Below, piece by piece: positions 28,959 to 38,216 of a stretch of 64,000 nucleotides of DNA (position 1 is its first letter; every line of letters begins with the position of its first letter). Source of the stretch: Flagellimonas aurea (GTDB lineage Bacteria; Bacteroidota; Bacteroidia; Flavobacteriales; Flavobacteriaceae); NCBI RefSeq assembly GCF_017313785.1, contig NZ_JAFLNL010000008.1, positions 1 through 64,000 of the forward strand. Direction: 5' to 3'. A program made the position numbers and the translations under genes. The notes beneath the pieces are model-generated. The model was not told the DNA's origin. It did no database searches and was given only the letters and a program-made list of their open reading frames with translations.

Positions 28959-30500
28959 TTAACTTCCCTGCAAGACTATAAGTGAATGTGCGGGGATGGT
29001 GATAGAAATTTTCCCTTTTTTCAATTTGGCATCTTTAAATTCTTTCGGTGTTACCTTTTCGGGATTGTCAAAGGAATTATGATCTTGAAGCTTTTCCGAT
29101 GTTAAAATATTTCCTTCAATCTTTTTGATGTCCAATGTGGAAATGTCCACCTCTACCTCAACATCCTTTTCTGGGTCAATGTTGACCAAAGAAATATGAA
29201 CTTTCCCTGCGTCATCCTTTGAGGCAGATACGGATACTACGGGAAGTCCTCTATACTCCATATTATCTTCGACTTTGGATGGCAACAGTTTTGCATCATG
29301 GTGCACTTTGTACATGTGCATGACATGGTAGGTAGGCGTTTTGATCATTTTCTCTTCATCGGTGAGTATCACTGCCTGTAGCACATTGACCATTTGCGCC
29401 AAGTTGGCCATTTTGACCCTTCGTGCATGATTATTGAATGTATTGAGCACCGTGCCCGCAATCATAACATCACGGATGGTATTCTGTTGGAAAAGCACCC
29501 CGTTTGCTACTTCTGGTTCGGCATCGTACCACCCTCCCCATTCGTCGACAAAAAGGTCTACCTTGCCATCAGGGTCGTACTTATCCATGATTTCGATATG
29601 CTTGGTCACATATTCTTCCATGTTCAGCGCCTGTTCCATTGTTTTAAAATATATCTCTTCATCAAAATTGACCGACGGGCCTTTATCGTTCCAATCGAAC
29701 ACAGCATAATCGTGCAGCGCAACGGCCTCCATCAATTCGTGAGGTACATTTTTCATCAAGGTTTCGGTCCAATGATAATCGTCTTCCGACGCTCCGGATG
29801 CAATCCTATACACTTCGGTCTCTCCGGACCAACCGGGCATAAAAGTGGCATATTGACGGTAAATATCTGCGTAATACTCCGCGGTCATGTTTCCGCCACA
29901 ACCCCATGTTTCGTTGCCCACGCCCCAATATTTGACCTTCCAAGGTTCTTCCCTTCCATTTTCACGTCGCCAGTCGGCCATTGGACTAATTCCGTCATGA
30001 TTGGTATACTGTACCCAATCGATCAACTCCTGCACGGTTCCACTACCCACATTGGCCGAGAGATAGGGCTCTGCTTCGAGCACTTCGCAAAGATTTAAAA
30101 AGTTATGGGTACCAAAGCTGTTATCCTCTGTGATCCCGCCCCACCAACGGTTTACAATCGTAGGCCGATCTTCTTGTGGACCTACTCCGTCCTTCCAATG
30201 GTAAGTATCAGCAAAACAGCCGCCAGGCCATCTTAGGTTGGGTATGTCCAGCTCCTTTAGGGCCTCGATAATGTCGTTTCGGACACCTTCGGTATTGGGA
30301 ATGATCTTATTTTCTTCCCCAACGTAGAGTCCTTCATAAATACAACGTCCAAGATGCTCTGCAAAATGGCCGTAAATATGTTTACTGACAATGGGTGCGT
30401 CGGCTTCTTCGGCCACGTTCACTTTGACTTTTTCTTGCGCAATGCTCGCCTTTGTGCATAAAAGGACGGTTGCAATTGCGGCATACTTAAAAATTTTCAT
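28959..30500 (-). CDS. GH51 alpha-L-arabinofuranosidase (periplasmic)
   Basis: I start at the ATG at 30500 (MKIFKYAAIATVLLCTKASIAQ), which gives a standard signal peptide. GH51 markers in the 513 residues are LRWPGGCFADTYHWKDGVG, acid/base Glu in WGVGNETWGCGG (~195), and nucleophile Glu in DLFVDEWGGWYD (~318). A C-terminal beta-sandwich ends the protein. It acts on short alpha-L-arabinofuranosides. It is the first gene of the leftward arabinose operon and faces araR across a 245-bp divergent region. Confidence 0.96.
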   Translation of the reverse strand: MKIFKYAAIATVLLCTKASIAQEKVKVNVAEEADAPIVSKHIYGHFAEHLGRCIYEGLYVGEENKIIPNTEGVRNDIIEALKELDIPNLRWPGGCFADTYHWKDGVGPQEDRPTIVNRWWGGITEDNSFGTHNFLNLCEVLEAEPYLSANVGSGTVQELIDWVQYTNHDGISPMADWRRENGREEPWKVKYWGVGNETWGCGGNMTAEYYADIYRQYATFMPGWSGETEVYRIASGASEDDYHWTETLMKNVPHELMEAVALHDYAVFDWNDKGPSVNFDEEIYFKTMEQALNMEEYVTKHIEIMDKYDPDGKVDLFVDEWGGWYDAEPEVANGVLFQQNTIRDVMIAGTVLNTFNNHARRVKMANLAQMVNVLQAVILTDEEKMIKTPTYHVMHMYKVHHDAKLLPSKVEDNMEYRGLPVVSVSASKDDAGKVHISLVNIDPEKDVEVEVDISTLDIKKIEGNILTSEKLQDHNSFDNPEKVTPKEFKDAKLKKGKISITIPAHSLIVLQGS

Positions 30501-30600
30501 GTGCATGAGATTTGATACAGTTCTAATTGTAAACGCCAGAATCAATACAATCCTGACGAGGATATCCTAATAGAGGATAGACCCCAACAAAAGTCACTCC

Positions 30601-30628
30601 TTATAAGTGTTTTTTTTACATTTATAAA
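30601..30628. promoter_or_regulatory. Inverted repeat between arabinose operon and araR, candidate AraR operator
   Basis: TTATAAGTGT and ACATTTATAA (30618-30627) form ten-base arms with one mismatch across seven T. The right arm includes TTTACATTTATAAA (30615-30628), which resembles a palindrome before the second susC (54278-54297). The known AraR consensus was not available to compare. Confidence 0.35.
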
Positions 30629-30745
30629 ATAACGAAAGTTTTTTGGTTAAAGCAAAAAAAATAATGTTTCAATCGAAAAAAGTTCCCAAAAGATCAGTAT
30701 TGAGAAATGTTTATATTTTAGCAATGGGAATTTATACGTAAAGAA

Positions 30746-31480
30746 ATGTTTGAAGAAAACTTGGAGGCGCCAGAAAACCTGAACATGCATCTCAATTATT
30801 ATCAAAAAGAAGATCAGGTTTTACTAGCAGTCGATTGTATCATCTTTGGGTTTGACAAAGAGAACCTGAAAATTTTATTGATCAAAAGAAATTTTGAACC
30901 GGAAAAGGGCAAATGGTCTTTGATCGGGGGGTTCCTCAAAAAAAATGAAAACCTTGACGAGGCGGCTGTGAGAGTTTTGGAAACCTTAACTGGTTTGAAC
31001 GACATTTACCTCGAACAAATACATACATACAGTAAGATTGATAGGGATCCAGGGCAGCGAACTATTTCTGTTGCCTATTTTGCCCTAATCGATGTGGATA
31101 GTCATCATTTTGATGGAATCCAAATAGATGCCGCTCATTGGTTTGATATAAAGGAGGCTCCAAACTTGATTTTTGACCACAACGAAATGGTTCAAAAGGC
31201 CAAAGCTCGATTAAAAAGACGTGCGTTGAGCAAACCTATCGGCTTTGAACTACTGCCAGAGAAGTTCACCATGCGACAGCTCCAAAATTTGTATGAATCC
31301 ATTTTGGACAAGAAATTGGACAAACGAAACTTCATCAACAAGATAAACTCTTTGGATGTCCTTATAAAATTGGACGAAAAAGATATGAGTGTGTCCCGAA
31401 AGGGCGCTTACCTTTATGTTTTTGATAAGGACAAGTATGAGAAAAAAGTGGAGGAAGACGGATTTATTTTTAAAATCTGA
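30746..31480 (+). CDS. araR: AraR-type Nudix-fold transcriptional regulator (NrtR family)
   Basis: The 244 residues form a Nudix domain (~15-150: YYQKEDQVLLAVDCIIFGFD, then KGKWSLIGGFLKKNENLDEA) and a C-terminal winged helix (~165-240: PEKFTMRQLQNLYESILDKK, NKINSLDVLIKL). In the Nudix box the catalytic REUxEE becomes RVLETL, so hydrolase activity should be lost. This is the design of the arabinose-responsive repressor AraR of Bacteroides. It is divergent from the arabinose operon, which it probably represses until L-arabinose binds. A functional sugar-pyrophosphatase is the less likely alternative. Confidence 0.85.
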   Translation: MFEENLEAPENLNMHLNYYQKEDQVLLAVDCIIFGFDKENLKILLIKRNFEPEKGKWSLIGGFLKKNENLDEAAVRVLETLTGLNDIYLEQIHTYSKIDRDPGQRTISVAYFALIDVDSHHFDGIQIDAAHWFDIKEAPNLIFDHNEMVQKAKARLKRRALSKPIGFELLPEKFTMRQLQNLYESILDKKLDKRNFINKINSLDVLIKLDEKDMSVSRKGAYLYVFDKDKYEKKVEEDGFIFKI

Positions 31481-31490
31481 TTATCCAAAG

Positions 31491-33641
31491 CTATTCGTTT
31501 TTACTTTCAGAAGGTTTTGTTTTTTGCATTAGCTTTTGGACATCCCTCTCGTTCAGAGCATAATCGTACATCTGTAAAGACGCCATATAACCTGAAAAGT
31601 TCTCGCCTATATCCGAAGCTCCTATCCGTAATTTGGCATTTTCGGTTTGTGAGGCCAATACCATTATCTGGGAATTGTCCAGTTTCCCGTTAACATACAT
31701 TTTTTCAACTACGCCATCAAAAGTCAGTACGATATGGTGCCATTCGTTAGCAGTTGGAAGGTTATTGTACTTCATGTCAAAATGACTATCCAAATGTGCA
31801 ACGGCCCCATAATTGCCTCTGTTGTAATGCAGCGCATTATAGGAGTTTGCCAAATTGAACTTAAAACGGTCGCACCACGACAATAGGCACTCGCCCTCCG
31901 TTGATATTTCTGGGTTTTTTACCCATGTGGCCACCGTAAATGCTCCATTCCATTGCAAACTTTTTGGAACTGGTTGGTCAAGTACCAGTGCTCCTTTTTT
32001 AAAATCAAATGCAGCAACACCGTCTTCTTGATATATTGACACTTCTCCCTTTTTCTCAAAAATTCCACCAATACTTCCTTTGTTGGCCAAGTTATCCCGG
32101 CTGTTTTTGGCAAGGACTTCTTGAGCATTGATACTTACAATTTTTTGATGGGAACCTTTTGCCCCAGGGCCTTGTTTTGAAGGTCTACTCTCAATATCCA
32201 AAGGCACATCGAACAAGGAGCCAAATACTTTAATGTTCCAAACTGCTGCCAATAAACCCGTTTTTTCGGTATCCAGGACTGTAAGTTTGATATATTGGGC
32301 AATCACATCGGCATCATCGATCATTGGACTGCCTGCTATTCTGTTTTTAGACCGGTCCGCAAAAACCTCCCAGTTCTTTCCATCAAATGAATATTCCAAT
32401 TTGTATTGGTAATAGTATCCAGCGAACTCAAATTGTGTCATTATCCTTTTTATACGGGTCGGCTTTCCTAAATCAATGGTCAAGTCTTGTGGAAAAGAAT
32501 TATCACTGGCCTTCCACATGGTAGCATTATAACCATCGGTGGCAAATGATGGTCGGTACGCATAATCGTATTTATGTGACTCCAATTGATAAAATGAAGA
32601 TGCGGACACCTTGGCATTCAATGCTAAATTGGTCGGAACATTCGATTTTATCGATTTTCCCGGCCTTTTACTACCAGGCATTACTTGTTGTATGGTGGAG
32701 TCATTTTCAAAAATAAGTTCATCCACACTTACTTGGCGGGACAAACCGCCTCTTGTCATTGGATAATCATGTTTGTGGTAAACAATGTAGTAATTCCCAT
32801 CCTCCTCCAAAACAGAATGATGCCCTGGGCCGTGTACAGTTACATTATCATTGGAGCTGAGTATAGGTTTTTTTGCACCCGGTGTAAATGGTCCATAGGG
32901 ACTATCCGAATAGGAGTATCTCACATTATAGGTTTCGTCATGACAGGAGCCTCCAGAGTACATCAAAATGTATTTGCCCCCTTTCTTCATCATATAAGCT
33001 GCTTCAAAAGGTTCAGGGGTCTGTTCCAAGGGTATGTTCTTGGGGTTTTTGATTTTTGACATACTTTCACTATCCAACTCCCCTACGGCATAGCCTCCGT
33101 TGTAATGGACCCAAGTTCCCCAATAGGCATAAATTCTCCCATCATCATCGGTAAAAAACTGAGCATCAAGCGACGGAAAACCTTCCCTTGGATAATTATG
33201 GGCAATAACAGGAGTATCATCCTTGTTCAATTTTTCCCAAGGACCTACTGGGGAACTGGATACATATCCATAAATATTGCAGCCTGCTTGGCAATTACCA
33301 AAATACAGGTAATACCTGCCATCACTACCTTCAATAATGTCCGGTGCCCAAAAATTTCTCAGGTTAATGGATTCTAAGGAAGGAACCTCCATGGTATAAT
33401 TGTACCAATGTTCAAAATCTTTGCTGTACCAAACCGTGGGCACTCCTGAGGCCAACATTTCATTGTCCGTGGTAGCGTAGATGTAGTATATATCTCCAAA
33501 CTTTTTGATTGTAGGGTCCGCAAAATAACCCGGAAGAATAGGATCCACCTTCCCAACGGGCAATTGGGCATCTTTCTTTTGACCAAAGACATTACCCAAA
33601 ACCATGACAAAAAACAATATGTATACTACCCAATTTTTCAC
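31491..33641 (-). CDS. GH43-family glycosidase with F5/8-type C and LamG domains
   Basis: No ATG exists; I use GTG 33641 (MKNWVVYILFFVMVLGNVFGQ-like signal), with TTG 33653 as alternative. A five-blade GH43 domain spans ~25-310: catalytic base Asp in GYFADPTI (~40), NFWAPDI, SLDAQFFTDDDG, acid Glu in PEPFEAAYMM (~212). A discoidin (F5/8 type C) module lies at ~330-465 (IDLGKPTRIKRIMTQFEFAG) and a LamG-like module at ~520-700 (TVATWVKNPEIS, NEWHHIVLTFDG). GH43 enzymes are arabinanases, arabinofuranosidases or xylosidases; the neighbours favour an arabinose linkage. It is secreted or surface-exposed. It is the last gene of the leftward run and convergent with araR. Confidence 0.9.
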   Translation of the reverse strand: MKNWVVYILFFVMVLGNVFGQKKDAQLPVGKVDPILPGYFADPTIKKFGDIYYIYATTDNEMLASGVPTVWYSKDFEHWYNYTMEVPSLESINLRNFWAPDIIEGSDGRYYLYFGNCQAGCNIYGYVSSSPVGPWEKLNKDDTPVIAHNYPREGFPSLDAQFFTDDDGRIYAYWGTWVHYNGGYAVGELDSESMSKIKNPKNIPLEQTPEPFEAAYMMKKGGKYILMYSGGSCHDETYNVRYSYSDSPYGPFTPGAKKPILSSNDNVTVHGPGHHSVLEEDGNYYIVYHKHDYPMTRGGLSRQVSVDELIFENDSTIQQVMPGSKRPGKSIKSNVPTNLALNAKVSASSFYQLESHKYDYAYRPSFATDGYNATMWKASDNSFPQDLTIDLGKPTRIKRIMTQFEFAGYYYQYKLEYSFDGKNWEVFADRSKNRIAGSPMIDDADVIAQYIKLTVLDTEKTGLLAAVWNIKVFGSLFDVPLDIESRPSKQGPGAKGSHQKIVSINAQEVLAKNSRDNLANKGSIGGIFEKKGEVSIYQEDGVAAFDFKKGALVLDQPVPKSLQWNGAFTVATWVKNPEISTEGECLLSWCDRFKFNLANSYNALHYNRGNYGAVAHLDSHFDMKYNNLPTANEWHHIVLTFDGVVEKMYVNGKLDNSQIMVLASQTENAKLRIGASDIGENFSGYMASLQMYDYALNERDVQKLMQKTKPSESKNE

Positions 33642-33667
33642 ACTTGGCAGCAAAGCAACTTTTTAGG

Positions 33668-36370
33668 TTATAGTTTGACTTCTGTTTCTTTCTTCCCCAA
33701 TTCAATTTGATACGCCCCTCTGACCTTTTTATACGGCAGCTCGACATCCATGCCTTCTACACGCAAATAAGCATAAGGAACATGAGTGCTTTTGCTATCC
33801 AAAGTCAGGGTTACATCCCCAGTTTTGCTGTTGTAGATCACTTTTTTAAACGAACCTGCATCCAAGGTAAGCCAAAGCTTTTTGGGCGCTATGAATACTC
33901 TAGACCTTGCTGCCGTGGTCGGTTCCAATGCTATAAAAGTATCTTTTTCGGATAGATTTCCCCCAAATGCCAACCATCCCATATCCTCATCCTTGGTAAG
34001 GTAGGATGATGTGTTTACAGCATAGCCATAAAACCCGGACCCATAATCACCTGAAATACCGTCGATTTTTAAAGTTGAAGGATATGAATGGAACGCGGCC
34101 GGTCCAAATCCGTCTTGTGTAATATTTGAAATCCCTCCCAACAATCCCCCATAACCCACTTTCAACAGGTACAGATCTTCTGGTTTTTTTCGGTAATGAT
34201 TCAAAACGGGAATGGCGTTCAATGAGGAACCATAATGATGGATTTGGCGTTCCACACGCGAAGTTTCCCCGGCTTTTCCACCGTACAAAAAGTCCCAATA
34301 TCTTCTGGCATTACCGTTGTAGCCCCAATGAGGCATTGTTGGCATGTAGGCCAAAATGGCACTAAGCGTAACAGAGGCTTTTTGATCATACCCAAAAAAA
34401 CTCGACCACATATACACTTCCTCTTGTCCGGTGGAATCCCATGGCATTTCGCTGCCAAAAGGGTAATCCAATGCTCGCCAATGGTCCGCCCGCTTTTTCA
34501 TTCGTTCTTCCAAATCCGAGGCCATTTCCGTTAACCCTTCGTGTTTCAAATCTTCCAAAATAAATAGGAACACCGAGCCCTCCATTTGTCCGAACTGAGC
34601 ATAATACGGTGCTTGCTCCACCATGGCTACGCTGGTGTGATAGGCATTTTGCAAATACCAATCCCAAGACCTGTTATCCACCAAACCTTTGTAGTAACGG
34701 GACAAACGGTACATTACCCAATATGCAGCCGCCACGTGAGGATAGTTGTAGGACCTTCCGGGGTCGTTCGCATGCTTGTGGTCCCATGCCGCCCAAGTAT
34801 CGTAATTGATTTTATCGCTATACGTGCCTTTGGGTAAAGAGTCGGGTTCGTAATAGAACAAACTCTTTTTGACTCCGTACTTTTTAGGACCTTCATTATA
34901 CTGGATTCCTCCCCACAGTGTTTCATCCACAAAACCTTGCAACTTCTGGATTTCCTCCTTGTCGGGTTGAACCAATTGCTTCATAACGGCTGCCAACCAA
35001 CTACCTGCCCCACCTTCATCGCTCAATCCGCTGATCCAAACCCTACCATCTTGAACTACCTTTTCCTTTTTCTCGTAATCATAGCTTATTGGTGATGGAT
35101 TTCGTCCGAATGGGTCATTGGGGTCGTCGAACCATTGTTCCGTAGTTAGAAAATGTCCAAAATCTTCAATAACCTCTGTCTCCGGTTTAATGATTTTATA
35201 GTTGATGGTCTGTTCCGTACCATCAGTATAAGTAATGGTAAGTCTGGCCCTGCCCCACTTTTTTCCTTGGACATGATATTTTTTCTTTCCCAAGGCAGTA
35301 GTGCCATTTTCTTTAATTTCCAATGCTCCGCTGGGTTCAACCGTTATGGATGCAACTCCTTTGTTGTAATCGATGAACAATTGACCTTCAACATCTTGCG
35401 GAAGTACGTAACCTGGAACGCCGACCGCAACAGGGTGTTCTTCCTTGACAAGTGTCTCTTGTATATTCTTGATTCCTTCGGTAAGTACAAATTTTAAGGC
35501 AAAGCTTTTGGTTTCGTTTGGTTGAAGAACAAGCGAAGTTGGTTCGTTCCATTGTTCCACTCCTTTCCATTCGTTTTCGGAATACGCTTTGCTGTATGCC
35601 ATCCACTCGTGGAACCCTTCAAAGACGATGCTTTTAGGAGTTGGATCGTCCAATAATGGTCGATAAGCTTCAAAAGACATATTTTCCTCGGGCATCACCA
35701 ATAGGGCCGGACCTCTCCCACTCAACCTTTTTACTTCTAGATACCCCGCATCTTTACCGATATAGGGATCAAAAAAGACGTTTTGGGCATGGGTTTCCAC
35801 CAAGGACTTGCCTTCAAGAATGTTATTAAACACCATTGGAACTCCCAATGCTCCTATTTCCAATGGTTTGTCTTGTTTATTGGTAATTTCAAAACGCATG
35901 ACCAATTGGTCATTGTCCAATTCGTAGTACCTTTTGATGGTAACTGGTATGTCGGTTGGCAAGGTATTGGCCAAGTCGGCGGCTGCCAAAACATTTCCAC
36001 CGGTTTCCAAAGGTTTTACTTTTGCTCTACTAGTGGCCGTGGAATAGCTTTTCCAGATTCCGTTTGCCTCTTTTATACGTAGGTTAATGTCTCCCAAATG
36101 ATAAAGGCTGTCCTTGTCCCTTATTTCCAAGCGGTCGCCCGGAGTAAAGTCAAAATAAGGGTCGCTATTAGGGCTCAATGCTGCAACAGTTTGTGATGCC
36201 CTTACCAATTTTAACTTAAAGTCAGGGGTTTCAAATTTTTGATAGACATCGGCTACACCCAAAGTCGATTCTCTTTTTTCCACTCTGCTCCAATAGGTAT
36301 TCTGCGCCATTATAGTTGAAAAAGAGGCCATGCAAAATGCCGAGACCAGCCAATACTTTATCTGCTTCAT
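33668..36370 (-). CDS. Putative secreted glycosidase, DUF5695-like, unclassified
   Basis: I start at the ATG at 36370 (MKQIKYWLVSAFCMASFSTIMAQ, signal peptide); the frame opens with a TTG at 36409. About 900 residues: an N-terminal beta-sandwich (~25-300, LEIRDKDSLYHLGDINLRIKE), an Ig-like middle, a helical domain (~430-760) and a C-terminal beta domain. The helical part has conserved-looking acidic clusters (GSEMPWDSTGQEEVYMWSSF) and aromatic stretches as in (alpha/alpha)6 glycosidases. I link it, from memory, to the DUF5695 family; I do not know a CAZy family for it. It lies between GH43 and DUF885 genes in a tight run, which suggests action on the same glycan. Confidence 0.75.
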   Translation of the reverse strand: MKQIKYWLVSAFCMASFSTIMAQNTYWSRVEKRESTLGVADVYQKFETPDFKLKLVRASQTVAALSPNSDPYFDFTPGDRLEIRDKDSLYHLGDINLRIKEANGIWKSYSTATSRAKVKPLETGGNVLAAADLANTLPTDIPVTIKRYYELDNDQLVMRFEITNKQDKPLEIGALGVPMVFNNILEGKSLVETHAQNVFFDPYIGKDAGYLEVKRLSGRGPALLVMPEENMSFEAYRPLLDDPTPKSIVFEGFHEWMAYSKAYSENEWKGVEQWNEPTSLVLQPNETKSFALKFVLTEGIKNIQETLVKEEHPVAVGVPGYVLPQDVEGQLFIDYNKGVASITVEPSGALEIKENGTTALGKKKYHVQGKKWGRARLTITYTDGTEQTINYKIIKPETEVIEDFGHFLTTEQWFDDPNDPFGRNPSPISYDYEKKEKVVQDGRVWISGLSDEGGAGSWLAAVMKQLVQPDKEEIQKLQGFVDETLWGGIQYNEGPKKYGVKKSLFYYEPDSLPKGTYSDKINYDTWAAWDHKHANDPGRSYNYPHVAAAYWVMYRLSRYYKGLVDNRSWDWYLQNAYHTSVAMVEQAPYYAQFGQMEGSVFLFILEDLKHEGLTEMASDLEERMKKRADHWRALDYPFGSEMPWDSTGQEEVYMWSSFFGYDQKASVTLSAILAYMPTMPHWGYNGNARRYWDFLYGGKAGETSRVERQIHHYGSSLNAIPVLNHYRKKPEDLYLLKVGYGGLLGGISNITQDGFGPAAFHSYPSTLKIDGISGDYGSGFYGYAVNTSSYLTKDEDMGWLAFGGNLSEKDTFIALEPTTAARSRVFIAPKKLWLTLDAGSFKKVIYNSKTGDVTLTLDSKSTHVPYAYLRVEGMDVELPYKKVRGAYQIELGKKETEVKL

Positions 36371-36443
36371 TCTAGTGATAGTTTGGTTATGGGAGCAGGA
36401 TTGGACCAAAACTCCCTTGCTTAAAGAAATATGTTGTGTTTAC

Positions 36444-38141
36444 CTATTTGAAGGCCGTGGAAAATTTCCACTTTGTTTTATAATTTTTGTTCAAGGGAAG
36501 ATCCTGCAACAGAGCGCGCAATACCTCAACCGGCATTCTACCTTCTTTCATCACCTGATCGTGGAATTGCTTTTCCGTCCATCCTTTGTCCAACATCTCA
36601 TTCCTGAGAGCGTAGAACTGAAGACCTCCCATCATGTATGCCAGTTGGTACAATGGGGGATAATTGGTGGTAAACGAACGTCTCACCTCTGCTTCCGCAT
36701 TGGCATATTCATGGCCAACTTCATCAACCAAAAGGTCTATGCACTCTTGTGGGGTCATTTCTCCTAAATGGAACTTGAGAGAGAAAATAATCCGTGCACA
36801 TCTATGGATTCTCCAAAACAACATGCCCAGTTTTTGCTCTGGGGTCTGGGGAAAATCTTTGTTCCAAAGAATAATTTCCCAGTAGAGAGCCCACCCTTCG
36901 GTCCAAAAAGGTGTGGAAAAAGGCCTTCTGTAACTTTTGTTACGGCTGGTCATAAAATACTGTAGATTATGGCCTGGAAGCAATTCGTGCTGGACGGTGG
37001 GAAATGAAAAATTGGGATTGTTCCCCCGCATGCTCATCAATTTGTCATCGTGATCCATTTCCATGGTCGGGTACGAGATGATGATATCCCTTCCCCCTAA
37101 AAAGAACGGACTGACCTTTTGTCTCTCTGGGCTCATCATTTTCATGCCCCAGGTTTCCTTGGCAAGTTCCGGCAATGTGATCAAATCCCTTTCCTCTATA
37201 AAATCCACAGAGTGGGAATACAGATCGATAATGGCCTGTGGCTGCTCTCCCGCGGGAACGTAGGTGTTCTTTACATGCTCCAACGCCTTTTTCCAATCAT
37301 CGCCATATCCCAATTCCCGCGACGCTTTAATCATTTCATTTTTGCACCATTCAAATTGTGCTTCCGCTGTTTTAATTAGTTCATCGGGTGTGTAGGGAAT
37401 AAATTCCAAGGCAAGGCTCTCCTTTAGTGCTTCTTCTCCAATGGGTTTTCCAATGATTCCGCTTCCATCATCCTTTACGCTTCCTTCCGAATAATTTTCT
37501 TTTAAGAACTCGGCGTAAGCAGTCAGCTTTTCATTTAGTTTGATATAAGGTTTTTCCACCCACCAAGTAAAATCTGGGTCATATCCATAGTAAAAATTAT
37601 AAGCCTCTTCCAATCCCTTCTGGAACGAAACGATAAGTTGGGAAGCTTTATCGGCAGTTTGCCAATCCTTAAATGGCTTTGCTTTCCATGACTCCATTTC
37701 AGAATCAACGGATTGCGAGGCATCTTGAAATATTTGTGCCAACTCTTTTGATTCGGGCTTTTTGCCTCTTCTACGATTTTTTATGAACGGAAAAATATCT
37801 TTTGCAAAAGAGCTTACTTCGGAAACTTCCTTAAATGCATCATATTCCTGATTTAAAAAATACTCTCCTTTATTCACCAAGTTCTTCAACAGTACGTAAT
37901 CTACTTTTCCTTGTTGTGATAGAGCGTTGAAATCAACAGCAGACAACTTTTTGTTCCAGTCATTATAAAACGTGGAAAACCGCTGATAGTACTCTTCGGA
38001 CTCTTGAACGATATAAGTCCGGCTCAACGCCCAGTTATCCGCTTCAAATTCGGTAACGATATCGGCCATTTTACTGTTCTGCGCAAAGGTGTACGAACCG
38101 ACCAACGCTACTGCTATGATTCCTATTCTTTTTAAATCCAT
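36444..38141 (-). CDS. DUF885 family secreted metallopeptidase-like protein
   Basis: The 565-residue protein has a signal peptide (MDLKRIGIIAVALVGSYTFAQ) and the DUF885 fold. The motif VQHELLPGHNLQYF (~385) carries the HExxPGH zinc-ligand pattern. WTEGWALYWE (~417) supplies a later acidic residue. The family is helical and gluzincin-like; a few members have carboxypeptidase-type activity, but most are uncharacterised. It lies 73-75 bp from both neighbours, inside a run of glycan enzymes, so cleavage of the peptide part of a glycoprotein or glycopeptide is a fair inference. Confidence 0.9.
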   Translation of the reverse strand: MDLKRIGIIAVALVGSYTFAQNSKMADIVTEFEADNWALSRTYIVQESEEYYQRFSTFYNDWNKKLSAVDFNALSQQGKVDYVLLKNLVNKGEYFLNQEYDAFKEVSEVSSFAKDIFPFIKNRRRGKKPESKELAQIFQDASQSVDSEMESWKAKPFKDWQTADKASQLIVSFQKGLEEAYNFYYGYDPDFTWWVEKPYIKLNEKLTAYAEFLKENYSEGSVKDDGSGIIGKPIGEEALKESLALEFIPYTPDELIKTAEAQFEWCKNEMIKASRELGYGDDWKKALEHVKNTYVPAGEQPQAIIDLYSHSVDFIEERDLITLPELAKETWGMKMMSPERQKVSPFFLGGRDIIISYPTMEMDHDDKLMSMRGNNPNFSFPTVQHELLPGHNLQYFMTSRNKSYRRPFSTPFWTEGWALYWEIILWNKDFPQTPEQKLGMLFWRIHRCARIIFSLKFHLGEMTPQECIDLLVDEVGHEYANAEAEVRRSFTTNYPPLYQLAYMMGGLQFYALRNEMLDKGWTEKQFHDQVMKEGRMPVEVLRALLQDLPLNKNYKTKWKFSTAFK

Positions 38142-38216
38142 TTTTTACGTATTTAGTTTCTTCCTTTTACTCCTAAAGGTAATGATTGGTTTTTCTAAAT
38201 TTTGGTGATTTCCTCA

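Noticed and set aside
29394..30098. 234-codon open frame opposite the GH51 gene
   Set aside because: It lies entirely inside the GH51 catalytic region on the other strand, with no promoter or recognisable motif.
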